Of a stretch of 64,000 nt of DNA, positions 40,779 to 50,521 are shown piece after piece. Origin of the DNA: Cylindrospermopsis curvispora GIHE-G1 (lineage in GTDB: Bacteria > Cyanobacteriota > Cyanobacteriia > Cyanobacteriales > Nostocaceae); contig NZ_CP060822.1 in the NCBI RefSeq assembly GCF_014489415.1, positions 1,002,311 to 1,066,310 on the forward strand, written 5' to 3'. The number at the start of each line of letters is the position of its first letter. Positions within the stretch are counted from its first letter, which is position 1. A program made the translations under genes and the position numbers. Under the pieces are notes generated by a model that saw only the letters and a list, made by a program, of their open reading frames with translations, was not told the DNA's origin and ran no database searches.

Positions 40779-42466
40779 CTGGATATCCTCAAAAACTTCT
40801 GTTTCATTTTGGTTACAAAAACATTGACTTCTGGTATTTTCATTGTCCCCACAATCATGGCAAATATAGCAATTCCCACAATAGCAGCAACGGACAATTC
40901 AAGAATCAAAACTACTAAATTTTGACTGGCTATTACCAGTTGACAATTAACAAAGGTTTGATAACTACTAACACCAGCAACCATACTGCCAAAAGTTAAC
41001 CCCAAAATGGGCAAGGTCCATTCTCCTAAGGGTAAACCATTGAGTTTACGGTTTAACAACCACAATAACATTAACATAGAACTACAATTAACACCCACTG
41101 TGGCTAAAACTAAACCAGGAGCCCCAAAAGGTTTCACAAGCACAAAATCCAAAACTACATTCAAGAAAATATTAAACGTGCTAATTTTGAACGGAGTTTG
41201 TCCATCACCTAAAGCGTAAAATACCCTAACTAAAACATCTCTCCCCAAATAGGCAAACATTCCTATTCCATAGGCTATTAATAGGGAAGCAACTAACTCG
41301 GTAGCTTCTTGATTAAATGCACCCCGTTGATAGACTACCTGAACAATGGGTGTGGATAAACCTATCATTAAACCACCTAAAGGTAGCATGGTCACAGCAG
41401 TTAATATAATCCCCTGACGAATGCGTAATTTTAGATCTGGCCAAGATTGTGGTTCAGCTAACTTGGCGAACATTGGTAAGAGGGGAAGTAAGATAATATT
41501 GGAAATAATTCCCAGTGGTGTTTGAACTAGTAAATTAGCATAGTTGAAAGCTGCTGCTGCACCTTTGATGGGACTGGCAAAAAATAAGTCGGTCGCTACG
41601 TTAATTGGCATCATACCAGAAGAAATAGTAGCAGGAATCATTATTTTAATTACTTCTTGAACTGCAGGAGATTTAAAATCAAACCTCAGTTTTAATTTTC
41701 CTAAACCTAACCTCCACTGGAAAATTAATTGTACGGACCATTGTAAAATTGCGCCAATTAAAGTCCCCCAAGCTAATACCATCCCTCCAATAAATGCAAA
41801 TTCTGGCTGAATTATTTGTTTACCATATTCTAAAGCCAAAATACCAATACCAATCACTACTGTAATACTGGATAATAGGGGACTAATTGATAATAGCCAA
41901 TATTGATTGGCTGCATTCAAGGTGCCAAAACCAAGACCTATTAAACCAGAAAATAAGGCCATTGGTGACATGATTTGTAGCTGACGAACAGCAATTTCTC
42001 TGGTTTTTATATCTAATCCATAACCAACAAGATCAATTAAGGGTTCCGCTAAAAAAATTTGGGCGACTGTTACTATTAATAATAATCCGCTAACTAGGGT
42101 CGTTACTGTTTCTACAATAGGAGCTGCTTCTTCTTGTTTGCGTTTGGCTAACACACTGATAAGGGCACTATGTAAAGGACCGTTTACCCCACCGAGTAAA
42201 ATCAATAAAAATCCAGGAATAATATAAGCGTAACTATAAGCAGTAGCAGCAGCACCTACACCAAAAGCAGCTGCTATGGCTTGTTGTCTAATTAAACCGA
42301 ATATTTTACTAATTAAAGTCGCAGCAGCAACTATACCAGCAATACCAGCAAAGGAACGGGATGGTTTATGCTTTTGTGGTTGTTCAGTCACGAATAATAC
42401 CCAAAGATTTACACTAGACCAACATAATATCAAAAATATAGTGGTGGTCATGGGAAGGTAATCCAA
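40775..42466 (-). CDS. murJ: Lipid II flippase MurJ
   Basis: An integral membrane protein of the MOP superfamily that moves lipid II across the cytoplasmic membrane for wall synthesis. 563 residues with about 14 spans. Family stretches are AATLISKIFGLIRQQAIAAAFG, LLGGVNGPLHSALI and RVFYALGDGQTPFKIS. The first 25 residues form an extra hydrophobic segment. A GTG at 42391 (VTEQPQKHKPSRS) would give the usual N-terminus, so the true start may be there. It sits 18 bp after the kinase-like gene. Confidence 0.9.
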   Translation of the reverse strand: MDYLPMTTTIFLILCWSSVNLWVLFVTEQPQKHKPSRSFAGIAGIVAAATLISKIFGLIRQQAIAAAFGVGAAATAYSYAYIIPGFLLILLGGVNGPLHSALISVLAKRKQEEAAPIVETVTTLVSGLLLIVTVAQIFLAEPLIDLVGYGLDIKTREIAVRQLQIMSPMALFSGLIGLGFGTLNAANQYWLLSISPLLSSITVVIGIGILALEYGKQIIQPEFAFIGGMVLAWGTLIGAILQWSVQLIFQWRLGLGKLKLRFDFKSPAVQEVIKIMIPATISSGMMPINVATDLFFASPIKGAAAAFNYANLLVQTPLGIISNIILLPLLPMFAKLAEPQSWPDLKLRIRQGIILTAVTMLPLGGLMIGLSTPIVQVVYQRGAFNQEATELVASLLIAYGIGMFAYLGRDVLVRVFYALGDGQTPFKISTFNIFLNVVLDFVLVKPFGAPGLVLATVGVNCSSMLMLLWLLNRKLNGLPLGEWTLPILGLTFGSMVAGVSSYQTFVNCQLVIASQNLVVLILELSVAAIVGIAIFAMIVGTMKIPEVNVFVTKMKQKFLRISR

Positions 42467-42484
42467 AAACCTACCCAGATTTAA

Positions 42485-43198
42485 CTAGATATTAAATTTT
42501 TGCCTAATTAATTTCTTCAACCATGGTAGAGTTCTACCGGAAAGGGAAGTGATAAAACGATAGGACTGACGAATCTTATTGAGTAAAGAATAGGGTACTC
42601 GTAATTTAAAAGGATAAAAAATTGGTAGATATATTAAATAATAAGCCTTTTTTAAATCCTCCCATTTGGAACATTTATCCTCATGGAGAAAATCAGAAAT
42701 GTCTACCACTAAACCTCTCCCCTCAAACATCATGACATTTTTACCATGAACATCATGGGGAAAAAGACCTCGACTACGTGCATAATCCAAAGCTCGATCA
42801 ATATCTTTAATCACCCTGGGAGGAATGGGTAATCCCCGATTTAAACAATCATAGAGGGTTACGCCAAATAGTCTTTTTAAAACTAATAGACCATTGCAAG
42901 CATAAAAACATTGTGAATAGGCTGGATGAGTACCTATACGTTTATAAACCTCTAATTCTTCATCAAATCCGGGACGACCAGGAGCGTAAATCTTGACCAC
43001 CATATCAGGAAAATCAGGATGACAAACCACTGCTGCATAGTTACCCGTACCTATTAGCTCCCAGGGATGTGGTAAATGATGAACCACTGCTGGATTGTGG
43101 GGGTGCACACTTTCCAGAGCTAACTGGGGTAATAATTCTTGATGAATAATGGTAACTAATGGTTGAATACTTGCTTGATCTATAGAATATGTACCCAT
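42485..43198 (-). CDS. Protein kinase-like protein
   Basis: 237 residues from ATG 43198 (MGTYSIDQASIQPL); an upstream start at 43240 is less likely. A short kinase fold: the glycine loop is GTGNYAAVV, the Lys is in MVVKIYAPG, and the catalytic loop is FPHDVHGKNVMM (H-D-x-x-x-x-N pattern). The metal site is VVDISDF, a variant of DFG. A basic C-terminal tail follows. It resembles small bacterial Ser/Thr or sugar kinases. Its position just before murJ and a metallophosphoesterase suggests a link to wall synthesis, but this is inference. Confidence 0.75.
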   Translation of the reverse strand: MGTYSIDQASIQPLVTIIHQELLPQLALESVHPHNPAVVHHLPHPWELIGTGNYAAVVCHPDFPDMVVKIYAPGRPGFDEELEVYKRIGTHPAYSQCFYACNGLLVLKRLFGVTLYDCLNRGLPIPPRVIKDIDRALDYARSRGLFPHDVHGKNVMMFEGRGLVVDISDFLHEDKCSKWEDLKKAYYLIYLPIFYPFKLRVPYSLLNKIRQSYRFITSLSGRTLPWLKKLIRQKFNI

Positions 43199-43268
43199 AC
43201 ATACAAAATTGAGTAGTATTGCATTTATTAAATGTACCACTCAATTAGCATCCTCACTCCTAAAAAAA

Positions 43269-44639
43269 TTATTTCTTTGCTGTTTGAGCAAGCTGGTCTA
43301 AAATTTCTAGGACTTCCCTTTCAAAGGTGACTTGAGCCCGGTTAGTTTTTCCACCTACATATAGCACATCACCATGTTGTAAAGCCCAAATTTGAGAGTG
43401 GGAAAAATAACTCATCACCACTCCTAACATTAATAGAGCAAAACCTATATATACAATAGGAATTCCCGGATCATATTTAATTTGTAAACCTGTACTACCC
43501 ACAACTTCAAGAATTTGTAAATTCACTCCGTTCACAGGTATGGACATTCCTGCACGCACGGTATTAACTAATTTTCCCTCATTATCATAGATTAAGACCA
43601 TACCTTGTAGATCCTTAGCTAACAGGGAAACCCCTGCACTTAAATCTGGTTTGGTTGGTATCCAGGTTCCCCATAATCTACCTTGGCCATTAGTATTTAA
43701 TAATGCCATGGGTAATTGAAAAATGGGACTGTTATTAATTTTGACTTTAACCCCAGCAATTCCCCAATCTGTTTGATAGAAGACTACACCATGATAGCGT
43801 AATGGTTTATTAACATAAATATTTTCATGGTTAACTTCTTCACCTTGGTCATTTAAAACTGATAGATCGGAGTAAAATTGGTCAATTCCCCCTTTGGGAG
43901 TATAATCAATCCAAAATCTGTTAACTTTAACAGACCAGTTTTTTAACACATCCTGAGAAGACCAAGCTCCCGCATCAATGATATTTTTCACCTGGAAGGT
44001 GTCACCGGAGGTAATCATTTCCTGGGCCATAAAGCCCGTCATTGCGCCCCATATTCCCCCTAGCAATATCATCACAATTCCAATATGTACAACAATAGGA
44101 CCCATCTTACCAATTATCCCCTTACGAGCATAAAGTAGATGATTGCTTTCCTCTTGCTGGAAAATTTGATATTGGCTTTTCTTTAATAGGGAAGTAATGG
44201 AATTTAAGTTAACATTTTCTAATTCAGCACTAAGAGCTAGTTTATTGAACTTTCTTGGTTCATCATAATATTGCCACTTTTGAGCAGCTTTTAAGGCTGG
44301 TAGTTGTCGTGTAAAAGTACAAGTTGTTAAACTCGCACCAAACAAGACTAATAAGGACAAAAACCACCAAGTGCGATAAACATGATCTAAGCCTACGACC
44401 TGAATCACCTTCCAACTAAGAAAACCAAATAAAGCTGGATGTTCAGGATAATTGGCCTGATAAAAAGCAGGAGTTTGTCCCTGTTCGATCACGGTCCCAC
44501 TAACACTAAAAACAGCAATGACTAATAATAAAACAATTGCTAATTTCAAATCGGTAAGTACGGGTAAAATTTCCTTTCTTATAAAACGAATCGGAAGGGA
44601 AACTAAGTTAAATTCTGGAGATGAAGAATCGAGTGTCAT
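43269..44639 (-). CDS. ccs1: Cytochrome c biogenesis protein Ccs1 (ResB)
   Basis: With CcsA it forms the system II machinery that delivers and attaches haem to apocytochromes c on the lumen side. 456 residues. Three N-terminal spans ([59 protein letters not shown]) precede a large lumenal domain, and a last span is near the C-terminus ([20 protein letters not shown]). The ResB signature [10 protein letters not shown] and the conserved His in VVHIG are present. It follows ccdA by 39 bp. Confidence 0.93.
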   Translation of the reverse strand: MTLDSSSPEFNLVSLPIRFIRKEILPVLTDLKLAIVLLLVIAVFSVSGTVIEQGQTPAFYQANYPEHPALFGFLSWKVIQVVGLDHVYRTWWFLSLLVLFGASLTTCTFTRQLPALKAAQKWQYYDEPRKFNKLALSAELENVNLNSITSLLKKSQYQIFQQEESNHLLYARKGIIGKMGPIVVHIGIVMILLGGIWGAMTGFMAQEMITSGDTFQVKNIIDAGAWSSQDVLKNWSVKVNRFWIDYTPKGGIDQFYSDLSVLNDQGEEVNHENIYVNKPLRYHGVVFYQTDWGIAGVKVKINNSPIFQLPMALLNTNGQGRLWGTWIPTKPDLSAGVSLLAKDLQGMVLIYDNEGKLVNTVRAGMSIPVNGVNLQILEVVGSTGLQIKYDPGIPIVYIGFALLMLGVVMSYFSHSQIWALQHGDVLYVGGKTNRAQVTFEREVLEILDQLAQTAKK

Positions 44640-44678
44640 TGCTGAAAGGTTTGAGGTTTACATTAATCAAGAGTGATA

Positions 44679-45419
44679 CTAATAAATACCAATAGGTAAT
44701 CGAGAAAGCAAGGAAAAAACTCCAAAACCTACTAATAATACACCACTAACCGGGTTTATCCAACCCGACCACTGACGAAATTCCAGCAATTTTTTAATGC
44801 TAGCAGTAAAAGTACCCGCTAAAATTAGTGGTGTTACATATCCAGCTGTATATGCTAGTAGTAAAAACCCCCCCAATAGGAAATCTTGACTGTTGGCAAC
44901 CCAACCTAATAAACTGGCCAGTACAGGGGTGCTACAGGGGGAAGCAACTAACCCGAAGGTTAATCCAATACAATAAGAACGAACCCCAGATGGCATGTCA
45001 TTGGAAATCCAATTGGTTTCACCCCAGGATGGAAATTGTAAGGGTAGAGCTTCCAGTAGGTTTAAACCCATAATAATCGCTAAAATACTCACAATGATTG
45101 GTAGTCCCATTCCTACCTGACCATAAACCCTTCCTATCAAACCAGCTAGGATCCCTAGACCTGCTAATGTGGTTGCTAGTCCTAGTGCGAACCAGGTAGA
45201 TTGTGCAGCAGCTTGTAATCTACTTTTAGCTTCATATCCTCCAATATAACCAATGGTAATAGGCAGCATAGATAACATACAGGGAGTTAAACTCGTTAAC
45301 AACCCAGCAAGAAAGATGATGGCAATACTAATGATTGTTAGATGACTTAGTTGTTGAGCAACTAGGATGTTAGCGAATTGTTCCAGATGATAAATTTGGG
45401 TTTGCAGGTTCTCCAGCAT
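44679..45419 (-). CDS. ccdA: Cytochrome c biogenesis thiol transporter CcdA
   Basis: This carries reducing power across the thylakoid membrane to keep apocytochrome c cysteines reduced. 246 residues with six or seven spans. The two redox cysteines are in LTPCMLSMLPITIGYIGG and VASPCSTPVLASLLG, the family pattern. Directly upstream of ccs1, a functional pair; nifJ is divergent about 190 bp away. Confidence 0.93.
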   Translation of the reverse strand: MLENLQTQIYHLEQFANILVAQQLSHLTIISIAIIFLAGLLTSLTPCMLSMLPITIGYIGGYEAKSRLQAAAQSTWFALGLATTLAGLGILAGLIGRVYGQVGMGLPIIVSILAIIMGLNLLEALPLQFPSWGETNWISNDMPSGVRSYCIGLTFGLVASPCSTPVLASLLGWVANSQDFLLGGFLLLAYTAGYVTPLILAGTFTASIKKLLEFRQWSGWINPVSGVLLVGFGVFSLLSRLPIGIY

Positions 45420-45508
45420 GGTTTATCTTTTTATCAAGTTATGAAGTCTTCCCCTATATCTTAGCTTAATTCTTGCCAAAAGGGGGAGAAGAGGAAGATA
45501 AGAGAGAA

Positions 45509-45538
45509 TTGATTATTGGGGGAGGTTTGGTTTATAAT
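45509..45538 (+). promoter_or_regulatory. Candidate nifJ promoter
   Basis: TTGATT at 45509-45514 and TATAAT at 45533-45538, separated by 18 bases, fit a sigma-70 type promoter 73 bp before nifJ. A ribosome site AGGAAG lies at 45598-45603. Confidence 0.5.
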
Positions 45539-45610
45539 GTGGTTACGATTCTGATATTTTTTGGGCTTCTCTGGGTAAATTACCAAAAAATATAGACAGG
45601 AAGAAAAATC

Positions 45611-48600
45611 ATGACTAAATCATTTGCTGCAATTGATGGTAATGAAGCAGTAGCACGGGTGGCATATAAATTAAATGAGGTGATTGCTATTTATCCAATT
45701 ACTCCATCATCAAATATGGGTGAATGGGCTGATGGGTGGATGGCAGAAAATAAACCCAATTTATGGGGGACAGTTCCCCAGGTGACTCAAATGCAAAGTG
45801 AGGGTGGTGCAGCTGCTGCTGTACACGGTGCCTTACAAACAGGGTCTTTAAGTACAACTTTTACTGCTTCCCAGGGTTTATTATTAATGATTCCCAATTT
45901 GTTTAAAATTGCGGGGGAATTAACTAGTTTTGTTCTTCATGTTTCTGCTCGTTCTTTGGCTACCCATGCTCTATCTATTTTTGGAGATCATAGTGATGTC
46001 ATGGCAGCTAGAACTACTGGTTTTGCCTTACTGTGTTCAGCTTCTGTACAAGAAAGCCATGATTTTGCTCTGATTTCTCAGGTGGCAACTTTACAAGCTA
46101 GAGTTCCCTTTTTACATTTCTTTGATGGGTTTAGAACTTCCCATGAGGTGCAAAAAATTGAGTTATTATCCGATGAAATTTTACGAGAATTCCTACCTAT
46201 AGATTTAGTATTATCCCATCGTCAAAGGTGTTTAACTCCCGACCAACCAGTGTTAAGAGGGACAGCACAAAATCCAGATGTTTATTTTCAGTCCCGTGAA
46301 GGTGCTAACCCCTATTATCAAACCTGTCCAGAAATTGTGGAGAGGATCATGAATAGGTTTGCCCAAAAGACGGGGAGACATTACAAATTATATGAATATT
46401 ATGGTCATCCTCAAGCCCAACAAGTAATTGTTCTCATGGGTTCTGGTTGCGAAACGGTTCATGAAACTGTTGATTATCTCAATCAACAAGGAGAAAAATT
46501 AGGTGTTGTCAAAGTCAGACTTTTTCAGCCTTTTGATGTGGGCAGATTTATTGAAGCTCTACCGAATAGTGTAAAGTCCATTGCTGTTTTGGATAGAACC
46601 AAAGAACCAGGAACTGTGGGAGAACCTTTATATTTACAGGTAGTCACTGCTATTCACGAAGGCTGGAAAAAATCCTCATTTCCTAAAATTGTTGGTGGAA
46701 GATATGGCTTATCCTCTAAAGAATTTACTCCAGCAATGGTCAAGGCAGTTTTTGAAAACCTGACTCAGCCCAAACCGAAAAATCATTTTACCATCGGAAT
46801 TAAGGATGATGTGACTTTCACTTCTCTCGGTTTTGATCCTAGTTTTTCTACTGAACCAGATACTGTGGTGCGGACCATGTTTTATGGTTTGGGTTCGGAT
46901 GGTACAGTTGGTGCTAATAAAAACTCTATTAAAATTATTGCCGAGGGGACAGAAAATAATGCTCAGGCTTATTTTGTGTATGACTCTAAAAAATCTGGTT
47001 CTATGACCGTTTCTCATTTACGTTTTGGCATGGACAAAATTCGCTCTACCTATCTGATTAATCAAGCGAATTTTATTGGTTGTCATCATTGGGGGTTTCT
47101 GGAAAATATTGATATCCTAAAAAACGCTGCTGCTGGTGGAGTATTGTTACTCAACAGTCCCTATCAACCAGAGCAAGTCTGGCAATATTTACCTAGGAAA
47201 GTGCAACGGCAAATTCTTGATAAACACCTGAAAGTTTATGCTATTAATGCCAATCTAGTAGCTAAAAACAGTGGTATGGGAAGAAGGATTAATACTATTA
47301 TGCAGGTGTGCTTCTTTAAGTTGGCGGGGATATTACCAGAGGTGGAAGCTATTGCTAAAATTAAACAGTCCATTGAAAAAACCTATGCCAAAAAAGGTAA
47401 TGATGTGGTGAAAATGAATTTGCAAGCGGTTGATAATACCCTAGCAAATCTTCATCAGGTGGTAATTCCTGCAGTAGAAATTGTGCAGAGGGAAGATAAC
47501 CCGGAGAATTACCAATCATCCATGGGTAAACCGGAATTTTTCCAGGGAGTTCTGAACAAAATCATGGTGTGGGAAGGGGATGATTTACCTGTGAGTGCTT
47601 TACCTGCTGACGGAACTTTCCCCACCGGTACCGCAAAGTGGGAAAAACGTAATATCGCGGAGGAAATTCCCGTTTGGGATGAAGATGTTTGTGTCCAATG
47701 CGGAAAGTGTGTCATGGTCTGTCCCCATGCTACCATTCGTGCCAAAACTTATGCACCACAGCAATTGCTAAATGCACCAGCAACTTTCAAGTCCACGGAT
47801 GCTAAAGACAAAAGTTTTGCTGGGCAAAAATTTACTATTCAAATTGCACCTGAAGACTGTACAGGTTGTAGTTTGTGTGTGAATATTTGTCCTGCCAAAA
47901 ATAAAGCAGAACCCACAAAGAAGGCTTTGAATATGCAACCTCAAATACCTTTGAGAGCGCTGGAAAAAGAAAATTGGGAATTCTTTTTGAATTTACCCAA
48001 TCCTGACCGCAGAAAGTTGAAATTAAACCAAATTCGTCAACAACAATTGCAAGAACCATTATTTGAATTCTCTGGAGCTTGTGCAGGATGCGGAGAAACT
48101 CCATATTTGAAATTACTCACCCAATTATTTGGAGACCGCGCTCTCATTGCTAATGCTACCGGTTGCTCTTCTATTTATGGCGGTAATCTACCCACTACTC
48201 CATGGACTAAAAACCAAGAGGGTCGAGGTCCTACATGGTCTAATAGTTTATTTGAAGATAATGCGGAGTTTGGTTTTGGCTATCGCCTATCTATAGATAA
48301 ACAGACAGAATTCGCAGTGGAATTATTGCAAAATTTACGTGGTCACATAGGCGATCGCCTGGTGAATGACATACTGCAAAATAGTCAGAAAACAGAGGTA
48401 CATATTTGGGAACAAAGGGAAAATGTGTCCCATCTCAAACAGAGATTGAGTGAAATCCTAGCACAAACCAAGGAAGAAAACCTGGGAGTAAAAATCCAGA
48501 ATTTGCAATCTTTAGCTGATTATTTAGTCAAAAAGAGTGTGTGGATAGTAGGAGGTGATGGATGGGCTTATGATATTGATTTTCATGGCATTGATCATAT

Positions 48601-49174
48601 TTTAGCCAGTGGTAAAAATGTCAATATTTTAGTCATGGATACGGAAGTTTATTCCAACACAGGGGGTCAATCTTCCAAAGCTACTCCCACTGCTGCGGTA
48701 GCAAAATTTGCTGCTAGTGGTAAACCAGCAGGGAAGAAAGATTTGGGTTTAATGGCTATGACATATAATAATGTTTATGTTGCTAGTGTTGCTTTAGGTG
48801 CTAGGGATGAGCAGACATTAAAAGCCTTTTTAGAAGCAGAAGCTTTTGATGGTCCATCCCTAATAATTGCCTATAGTCATTGTATTGCTCACGGGATAGA
48901 TATGACTAATGGTTTACAACAGCAAAAAGCCTTAGTTGAGTCTGGTAGATGGTTGTTATATCGCTATAATCCTGGATTACAAAAGGAGGGAAAAAACCCC
49001 CTACAATTAGATATGAAAGCTCCCAGCGAACTGGTGGAGAAATCTATGTATCAGGAGAATCGGTTTAAGATCTTAATCAAGACTAAACCGGAAATCGCCC
49101 AAAAATTGTTGATACAAGCTCAACAAGAAGTTAATACCAGATGGGGTGTATACCAATATTTAGCCAATAAATAA
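45611..49174 (+). CDS. nifJ: Pyruvate:ferredoxin (flavodoxin) oxidoreductase
   Basis: This oxidises pyruvate with CoA to acetyl-CoA and CO2 and reduces ferredoxin or flavodoxin. In cyanobacteria it serves fermentation, mixotrophy and sometimes nitrogenase. 1187 residues, the full single-chain length. Domain I starts with AIDGNEAVARVAYKLNEVIA and YPITPSS. Two 4Fe-4S motifs are CVQCGKCVMVCP and CTGCSLCVNICP (about 695-760). CAGCGETPY holds cysteines for the proximal cluster, and GGDGWAYDIDFHGIDHI with TEVYSNTGGQ binds thiamine diphosphate. No nif genes adjoin, so the nitrogen-fixation link is not supported by context. Confidence 0.96.
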   Translation: MTKSFAAIDGNEAVARVAYKLNEVIAIYPITPSSNMGEWADGWMAENKPNLWGTVPQVTQMQSEGGAAAAVHGALQTGSLSTTFTASQGLLLMIPNLFKIAGELTSFVLHVSARSLATHALSIFGDHSDVMAARTTGFALLCSASVQESHDFALISQVATLQARVPFLHFFDGFRTSHEVQKIELLSDEILREFLPIDLVLSHRQRCLTPDQPVLRGTAQNPDVYFQSREGANPYYQTCPEIVERIMNRFAQKTGRHYKLYEYYGHPQAQQVIVLMGSGCETVHETVDYLNQQGEKLGVVKVRLFQPFDVGRFIEALPNSVKSIAVLDRTKEPGTVGEPLYLQVVTAIHEGWKKSSFPKIVGGRYGLSSKEFTPAMVKAVFENLTQPKPKNHFTIGIKDDVTFTSLGFDPSFSTEPDTVVRTMFYGLGSDGTVGANKNSIKIIAEGTENNAQAYFVYDSKKSGSMTVSHLRFGMDKIRSTYLINQANFIGCHHWGFLENIDILKNAAAGGVLLLNSPYQPEQVWQYLPRKVQRQILDKHLKVYAINANLVAKNSGMGRRINTIMQVCFFKLAGILPEVEAIAKIKQSIEKTYAKKGNDVVKMNLQAVDNTLANLHQVVIPAVEIVQREDNPENYQSSMGKPEFFQGVLNKIMVWEGDDLPVSALPADGTFPTGTAKWEKRNIAEEIPVWDEDVCVQCGKCVMVCPHATIRAKTYAPQQLLNAPATFKSTDAKDKSFAGQKFTIQIAPEDCTGCSLCVNICPAKNKAEPTKKALNMQPQIPLRALEKENWEFFLNLPNPDRRKLKLNQIRQQQLQEPLFEFSGACAGCGETPYLKLLTQLFGDRALIANATGCSSIYGGNLPTTPWTKNQEGRGPTWSNSLFEDNAEFGFGYRLSIDKQTEFAVELLQNLRGHIGDRLVNDILQNSQKTEVHIWEQRENVSHLKQRLSEILAQTKEENLGVKIQNLQSLADYLVKKSVWIVGGDGWAYDIDFHGIDHILASGKNVNILVMDTEVYSNTGGQSSKATPTAAVAKFAASGKPAGKKDLGLMAMTYNNVYVASVALGARDEQTLKAFLEAEAFDGPSLIIAYSHCIAHGIDMTNGLQQQKALVESGRWLLYRYNPGLQKEGKNPLQLDMKAPSELVEKSMYQENRFKILIKTKPEIAQKLLIQAQQEVNTRWGVYQYLANK

Positions 49175-49176
49175 AT

Positions 49177-49210
49177 GATAAGGGGGGGAAATCCCCACCC
49201 CATATCTTAT
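49177..49210. terminator. Shared terminator of convergent nifJ and infC
   Basis: ATAAGGGGGGG, AAAT, then CCCCACCCC and CTTAT form a G/C-rich hairpin with AT-rich outer pairing, readable from both sides. It lies in the 32-bp gap between two convergent stops. Confidence 0.5.
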
Positions 49211-49740
49211 TTCTTAGGAGAAATGAGCATCATCATATTTCTCCCTTCTTTCTTAGGAGCTTGTTGAACCTCACCAAAGGGTTCTAGGTCTGTAGCCATA
49301 CGATTTAGTAAGGTCTCTGCTAAATCACTGTGCTGAATTTCTCGACCCCGGAACATTACAGTGGCTTTAACCTTGTCCCCATCTTTAAGAAAGCGTTCCG
49401 CCTGCTTCACACGCACATTATAGTCGTGTTCTTCAATTTTGTAGCGCATTTTTACTTCCTTAACATCAGCCGTGTGCTGCTTTTTCCGGGCTTCCCGCGC
49501 CTTTTTTTCTTGCTCAAACTTATATTTCCCGTAGTCCATGATTCGACAAACCGGTGGGTCTGCTTTATCACTGAGCAAGACCAGGTCTAGCTCTTTTTCT
49601 TCTGCTAGTCTTAGAGCTTCCAATGGTGCCATAATACCCAATTGGGCACCTTCACTGTCAATGACTCGAATTTTTGGGAAACGAATACGTTCGTTAATTT
49701 GGGGGAGATCGCGAGTTCTTTTTTTCTCAATCACAGGCAT
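49207..49740 (-). CDS. infC: Translation initiation factor IF-3
   Basis: This binds the 30S subunit and guards start-codon choice. 177 residues, standard. The N-terminal domain begins [21 protein letters not shown]. The C-terminal domain has [25 protein letters not shown] and [19 protein letters not shown], both signatures. Many bacterial infC genes start at AUU; here an ATG at 49740 is present, so the AUU autoregulation is not suggested. No rpmI-rplT follows. Confidence 0.96.
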   Translation of the reverse strand: MPVIEKKRTRDLPQINERIRFPKIRVIDSEGAQLGIMAPLEALRLAEEKELDLVLLSDKADPPVCRIMDYGKYKFEQEKKAREARKKQHTADVKEVKMRYKIEEHDYNVRVKQAERFLKDGDKVKATVMFRGREIQHSDLAETLLNRMATDLEPFGEVQQAPKKEGRNMMMLISPKK

Positions 49741-49983
49741 TATGATTTTTAAGAGATCCTTTGTTAGAGATTTGGATTGGTCTTGGCTTACTTGGTTGCG
49801 TTTACTATGGAAATTTTTGGACCACGAAGGAAAAAGTTAAACTTATTCCTTGATCGTTGTCACGGTTATTGACCTGAATTCTAGCTTAGCACAAAACCTG
49901 TCGTCAAACGACTGTTTGAGAAACCAGCGAACAATTCCATTTGAAAACATTTGTACTAAAAATCCCTTGGTGCACCCTAACTA

Positions 49984-50319
49984 TCACATACGTGTAAGAG
50001 CTGATACTTTAGCTATCTTATCCACTTCTAGCCCCTTTAGATCTTCAATATGTAGCCAACCTTCCCTGACCAATTGGGCAAAAACAAATATCAACACAGA
50101 GTATCTATAGTCGTATTTGCCATCAATCTGATGCCTTCTTGCACTTAGGAAATCGTGTAACTGCCATATCTCATCCAGTTTTGTAATCGTGCTAGCTTGT
50201 TCACGAACCGTTTCTATTAAGGCATTAATTTCTCGTTTATAAGCTTGATCAAAAGCTTTCCGAGCTAACTCCTTCTCTGTTGTAGACCACTCAATGTCAT
50301 TCACTTGAACTATCCCCAT
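49984..50319 (-). CDS. frp: Fluorescence recovery protein
   Basis: FRP binds the active red form of OCP and speeds its return to the orange form and its release from the phycobilisome. 111 residues, family length. The conserved core is WQLHDFLSARRHQIDGKYDYRYSVLI, which contains the Trp, Arg and Asp residues of the OCP-binding patch, followed by LVREGWLHIEDL. It lies 202 bp after ocp on the same strand; that spacing and a repeat in the gap leave co-transcription open. Confidence 0.95.
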   Translation of the reverse strand: MGIVQVNDIEWSTTEKELARKAFDQAYKREINALIETVREQASTITKLDEIWQLHDFLSARRHQIDGKYDYRYSVLIFVFAQLVREGWLHIEDLKGLEVDKIAKVSALTRM

Positions 50320-50401
50320 ATTAACTGTTAGTTCTCAAAATTAGTTGTCAAAATTAAAAATCACTTCCCAGGAGAAAGTGCTAAAAACCATTCACAAGCA
50401 A

Positions 50402-50445
50402 AATATAGCTTTAGCAGAACCCAATAGTAGGTAGGCGTTATAACT
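50402..50445 (+). repeat. Dispersed repeat (GGCGTTCTGG family)
   Basis: AATATAGCTTTAGCAGAACC then GGTAGGCGTTATAAC match the head and, less well, the tail of the elements at 10556 and 21973. It sits between frp and ocp. Confidence 0.65.
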
Positions 50446-50521
50446 CGTCTATTGCAAGTGAGTATACAAAGATGTGCAAGCAGGAATGCTAACCCCTACT
50501 TACACAAGCTGAGAAACTGCC

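Noticed and set aside
45611-49174. A nitrogen-fixation island because of nifJ
   Set aside because: No nif, fdx or hup genes are nearby. NifJ is common in cyanobacteria for fermentation, so the name alone is not evidence.
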